A stretch of 64,000 nt of DNA from Tenrec ecaudatus (Eukaryota > Chordata > Mammalia > Afrosoricida > Tenrecidae): assembly GCF_050624435.1 (NCBI RefSeq), contig NC_134539.1, forward strand, positions 141,766,025 through 141,830,024, in the 5' to 3' direction. Numbering within the stretch: the first letter of the stretch is position 1; every line of letters begins with the position of its first letter. Position numbers and translations under genes: made by a program. The notes below the pieces were generated by a model. The model was given only the letters and a program-made list of their open reading frames with translations, did no database searches and was not told where the DNA came from. Shown in pieces: positions 61,172 to 64,000 of this stretch.

Positions 61172-63280
61172 CTTTTTTTTAAGACAAGTATTTTATTAGA
61201 AATCAATTCAGTAAAGAGAACGAATTTGTAATGAGAACTACAAAATATCACCACCCCATGGAATGTTGGTTGCGTTCTATTGCTGGTACTGTATGCGGTT
61301 GGGCTTCCATAAATGCATTCTTTCTGTATTGTACACGGGGAAAGCAATGCCAGGAGAGAACAAACTTTTCTCCTGTAATGAAAAAGTCCACTTGTGCTCT
61401 TTCTCTCTCCTGGCCATGGTATCTTGTTACCTTACAAATTAGCATAGTGGGGATCATAGTATGACCTTGGAAATGTAGTCTCTGCCTAGTGCTTTCATCT
61501 AAAGGCAGACTGGGAAGAGGTGGTGTCTCCCTGAAAAGCCCATTTTACTTCAGAATGGAATAGACCTAGTGTCAAGAAAACCCAACTTCATTACTAGATT
61601 CACACATGAACATGGAAACCGTTCGATGGCAGCAGCAACCCTGCAGTCCTGTTCAGAGCACCGTGATTAGCATAGCTGATCTGTAATGTAGCCCCATTTG
61701 GGTGGAGATCTAAAACAAATTTAAATGGTTTCAGACAAGTCCATTTAGGCAGCAATGGAACAGAACATTTCCACTGAATAAAACAATGACCACATTTAGG
61801 GTATATTATGTATTACATACCCCTAGGTTTTACAGTTAATCTGTATAGCAGAGAACTTTTGGCTGAGGGAACCCTGGGGCCGCCTTCTGTCGGGAAGGGA
61901 AAAGATTTACTCATATGCCCCTTTCCTCATTAAACTGGACAACATCTGTAAGGAGCAACGTAGAGAACGATCCAAGCACCAAACCGGACACAACAAACGG
62001 CTTTTGCTTCCTCGCACAAGAACGTTTCCCTTCTACTCACCTCGATCCCAGCCCTTGCCTTCCCCAACTTTAACATTCCCATGGGTGTACCCAGGCCATG
62101 TCTCGATTCACCTTCCTGGGTGTTTGAATTTGCTGTATTTGTCCTCTAACCTAAACATGATTAACTGCAAAAAAATAGTCTTTTCAAGAAACCTTCATAA
62201 CAAAATACCAGATTCCCTAAGAACAATAAAAGGGGATCAAGTTTTAACAGGCCAAAATACAAAAGAGGTCCGTCTGAATGTACCCAGATGGCACCAGATA
62301 CCTCTGCCCTCAGCCCCCCTGGGTAGACGAGTTCCTGGCACACCCCACAGTGTTAGGCTGTCGATATGCAGTCATGTGGAAACAGCGCGGCTGTCTCTTG
62401 TAGTCATCCTCTGAACTCTCAGCAGACCTTTCATCTGTAGCCACTTTCCAATTTGTGCGTTTGTTTGTCCTTTCCGGTACCTCATTGTTGGTGATAGGAA
62501 TGTGAACTGTCTTCTCTCTCTTTTTCCTTTCGGTTTTTTTAGTGTCTCTTTCCAGACTGTCCTCAGAACTGCTGGATGCTGAGTCACCAGACTGAGAAAT
62601 GTCACTTGCTGATTCTGTCAAGTCAGGTTTTTTGAGAGACTTTTTTCTGGATTTTTTCTTGCGCTTATGTGATTGTTCCCTTTTCCTGGTACCAGACACT
62701 TGCGTTTCTTCTGAGATCTCGCTTGAGGAATCGGCTGTGACCTCTATGGCTTCCTTTTTGCTTTTCTTCTGTTTTTTGTGTGACCTTTTTTTCTGCTTTC
62801 TCTTGTGCGATTTCTTTGACTTCTTGTGTTTGCGAGATTCATGAGTAGTTGATTTTACCGGTGGAGATGTTCGTTGTCCATTGGTAATATCTTGGTGATC
62901 ACGGTCTGTTTCAAATTCTTCGGGGTATAACTCTTTATAACCACTGTGACCCCACCTGTCTGGCATGTTGGCTTCATAATCATATGACTTCCTGTTCCAG
63001 GACTTAGCCTTAAGAAAATCATCTTCTAGTGTCCCCGGAACTTCATGCCTTGTCCTCCAATAGTCTCTCTGACTTTCTTCATCAAAACCATCACTACGCA
63101 TCCGGCTCGAACTGCTAGGTAGCATTTTCCTTTTGGTTCCCCAGATTTTCCACATATCTGATTCCTCCTGAATCTTATTGTGAGCATCTGTGTGCCGGAT
63201 GACATTTCTCAGGAGGACTTTCCCCAGTGGAACCCGGGACATTCTGCAATCGTGCGCCGCAGCCTCGCGTGGCGGGGATT
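61172..63280 (-). CDS. NKAPD1: NKAPD1 (C11orf57) retrocopy with intact ORF at 62310-63242
   Basis: The minus strand carries an intronless 310-codon ORF beginning MSRVPLGKVLLRNV. It has the NKAP-domain-protein landmarks in order: a DMWKI...GTKRKMLPSSSS N-terminus, MPDRWGHSGYKELYPEEFE, a long Lys/His/Ser-rich middle (HKKSKKSHKRKQKKRSHKK), and a C-terminus with TNWKVATDERSAESSEDD. Upstream is about 38 nt of GC-rich leader. Downstream is about 1.1 kb of 3' UTR with a polyadenylation signal (TTTATT on the plus strand, 61192-61197) and a poly(A) tract. The repeat CCCAATATCCCT flanks both ends (61160-61171 and 63281-63292). All this marks LINE-mediated retroposition of a spliced mRNA. Against the parent as I recall it, about a dozen residues after DMWKI are missing, and the usual stop after EDD reads TAC (Tyr), adding 28 residues. 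It lies antisense in the EF-hand gene. No promoter is visible, so expression is unproven. Confidence 0.8.
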
Positions 63281-63292
63281 CCCAATATCCCT
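63281..63292. repeat. Target-site duplication, 5' side of NKAPD1 retrocopy
   Basis: CCCAATATCCCT, the second perfect copy. It marks the transcript 5' end at 63280. Confidence 0.9.
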
Positions 63293-63494
63293 ATCTTAAC
63301 CGTGTTTTAAAAATTAGTACCAGAAGCTAATCAATGACAAGATTAATGGAAGGTCTCTATGCTCCAGAGATTATAAATAAGGCTTTCTATGCTCCAGAGA
63401 TGATCACTAAGGCTCCAGAGATGATCAACAAGGCTTTCTACTAATTAACAAGGAGGGCTCTAAAGGGAGCCAAAGGCAGATTTTTAAAAAAAAT

Positions 63495-64000
63495 TATCCA
63501 GGAATGAGTTTTAGGCTTGCATTAAATCCTAACTCCAATTTAAGAGCAATTAGTTCTTACATCATGGCTCTGCATGATACACGCCTTCAGGAATGGGGCA
63601 CAGAAGACAAAAGTGCTACAGCAAAGAGTGGTAAAGAACTTAGATGGTGCCTACTGTCAGGTAAAATAATGTCTTTGGTCTTGAAGCATCAAGCAAGCAA
63701 CCATCCAAGAGAAATGTCTACATGGAAGAAGCACACCAATATCAGTAACCCAAGGATTCTAAATCGTATAATCTGAAGCCAAAGGAGGGAATAGTATCAG
63801 AGCATAAATTATGAGATTCTGGTTTGCAAAAGGCTATGGGTGACAGTGGAAGCCCAAGATACAATTGTGAGATTTACACAAGAAATACACCTGTGGTGAT
63901 TTCTCTCTATCCATAATGGAGGGATGGGAATAAACTGCTTACCAAACAGAGTGTATTGGAGAGATGACTGTAGGAGATCAAAATGATAAACCTGGCTTGA
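63495..64000 (+). mobile_element. Retroposon B copy (+), cut by window end
   Basis: It runs from TTAGGCTTGCATTAAATCCTA through AGATGGTGCCTACTGTCAGG and GGTTTGCAAAAGGCTATGGG to the window edge, like 30838-31300. Confidence 0.65.

Noticed and set aside
62004-62844. Plus-strand ORFs over the NKAPD1 retrocopy (136 and 81 codons)
   Set aside because: They are antisense shadows of the minus-strand ORF and its 3' UTR.

Overview
The window is a piece of a mammalian nuclear genome, almost certainly afrotherian. It has GT-AG introns of 0.3 to 9 kb and tRNA-derived SINEs of the AfroSINE type (for example 6101-6330 and 21919-22168). It also holds degenerate BovB-like RTE LINEs, L1, MIR, and many copies of a lineage-specific retroposon. 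Copies of the hAT transposons SPIN and OC1-like, plus a mariner, point to a tenrec-like animal, because published surveys (recalled, not searched) report these horizontally acquired elements in tenrec. The species call is an inference.

The only clear multi-exon gene runs left to right across most of the window. Twenty coding exons lie between 10152 and 60784. They alternate strictly between a 54-nt exon (one is 51 nt) and a 105-nt exon. All have AG/GT splice borders, all introns are phase 1, and all exons are open. Joined, they encode 529 residues of tandem EF-hand-like repeats, best matched to the EFCAB3/EFCAB13 family. The true 5' and 3' ends of the gene lie outside the window. The repeats have a higher-order period of four exons (about 106 residues), which suggests growth by four-exon block duplication. 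The calcium-ligand positions of the loops are almost all lost.

Two retrocopies of other genes sit in introns. One is a broken HNRNPA1 processed pseudogene (46608-48273) that a SPIN element has split. The other is a minus-strand NKAPD1 (C11orf57) retrocopy (61172-63280) with an intact 310-codon ORF, a poly(A) tail and a 12-bp target-site duplication.

The rest is transposon stratigraphy. The dominant element, called retroposon A here, is about 2.4 kb when complete (24006-26443). It has no visible reverse transcriptase, ends in AATAAA plus a poly(A) tract, and makes 10-15 bp target-site duplications. It has hit an RTE, a mariner, a MIR, an L1 tail and a copy of itself. A second family, called retroposon B here, shares a central module with A but has a different 3' end. 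There are also LTR-like repeats, palindromic MITEs, microsatellites, and a 32-nt tailless U6 insertion with its own target-site duplication. No prokaryotic features, CRISPR arrays, tRNA genes or rRNA genes were seen.
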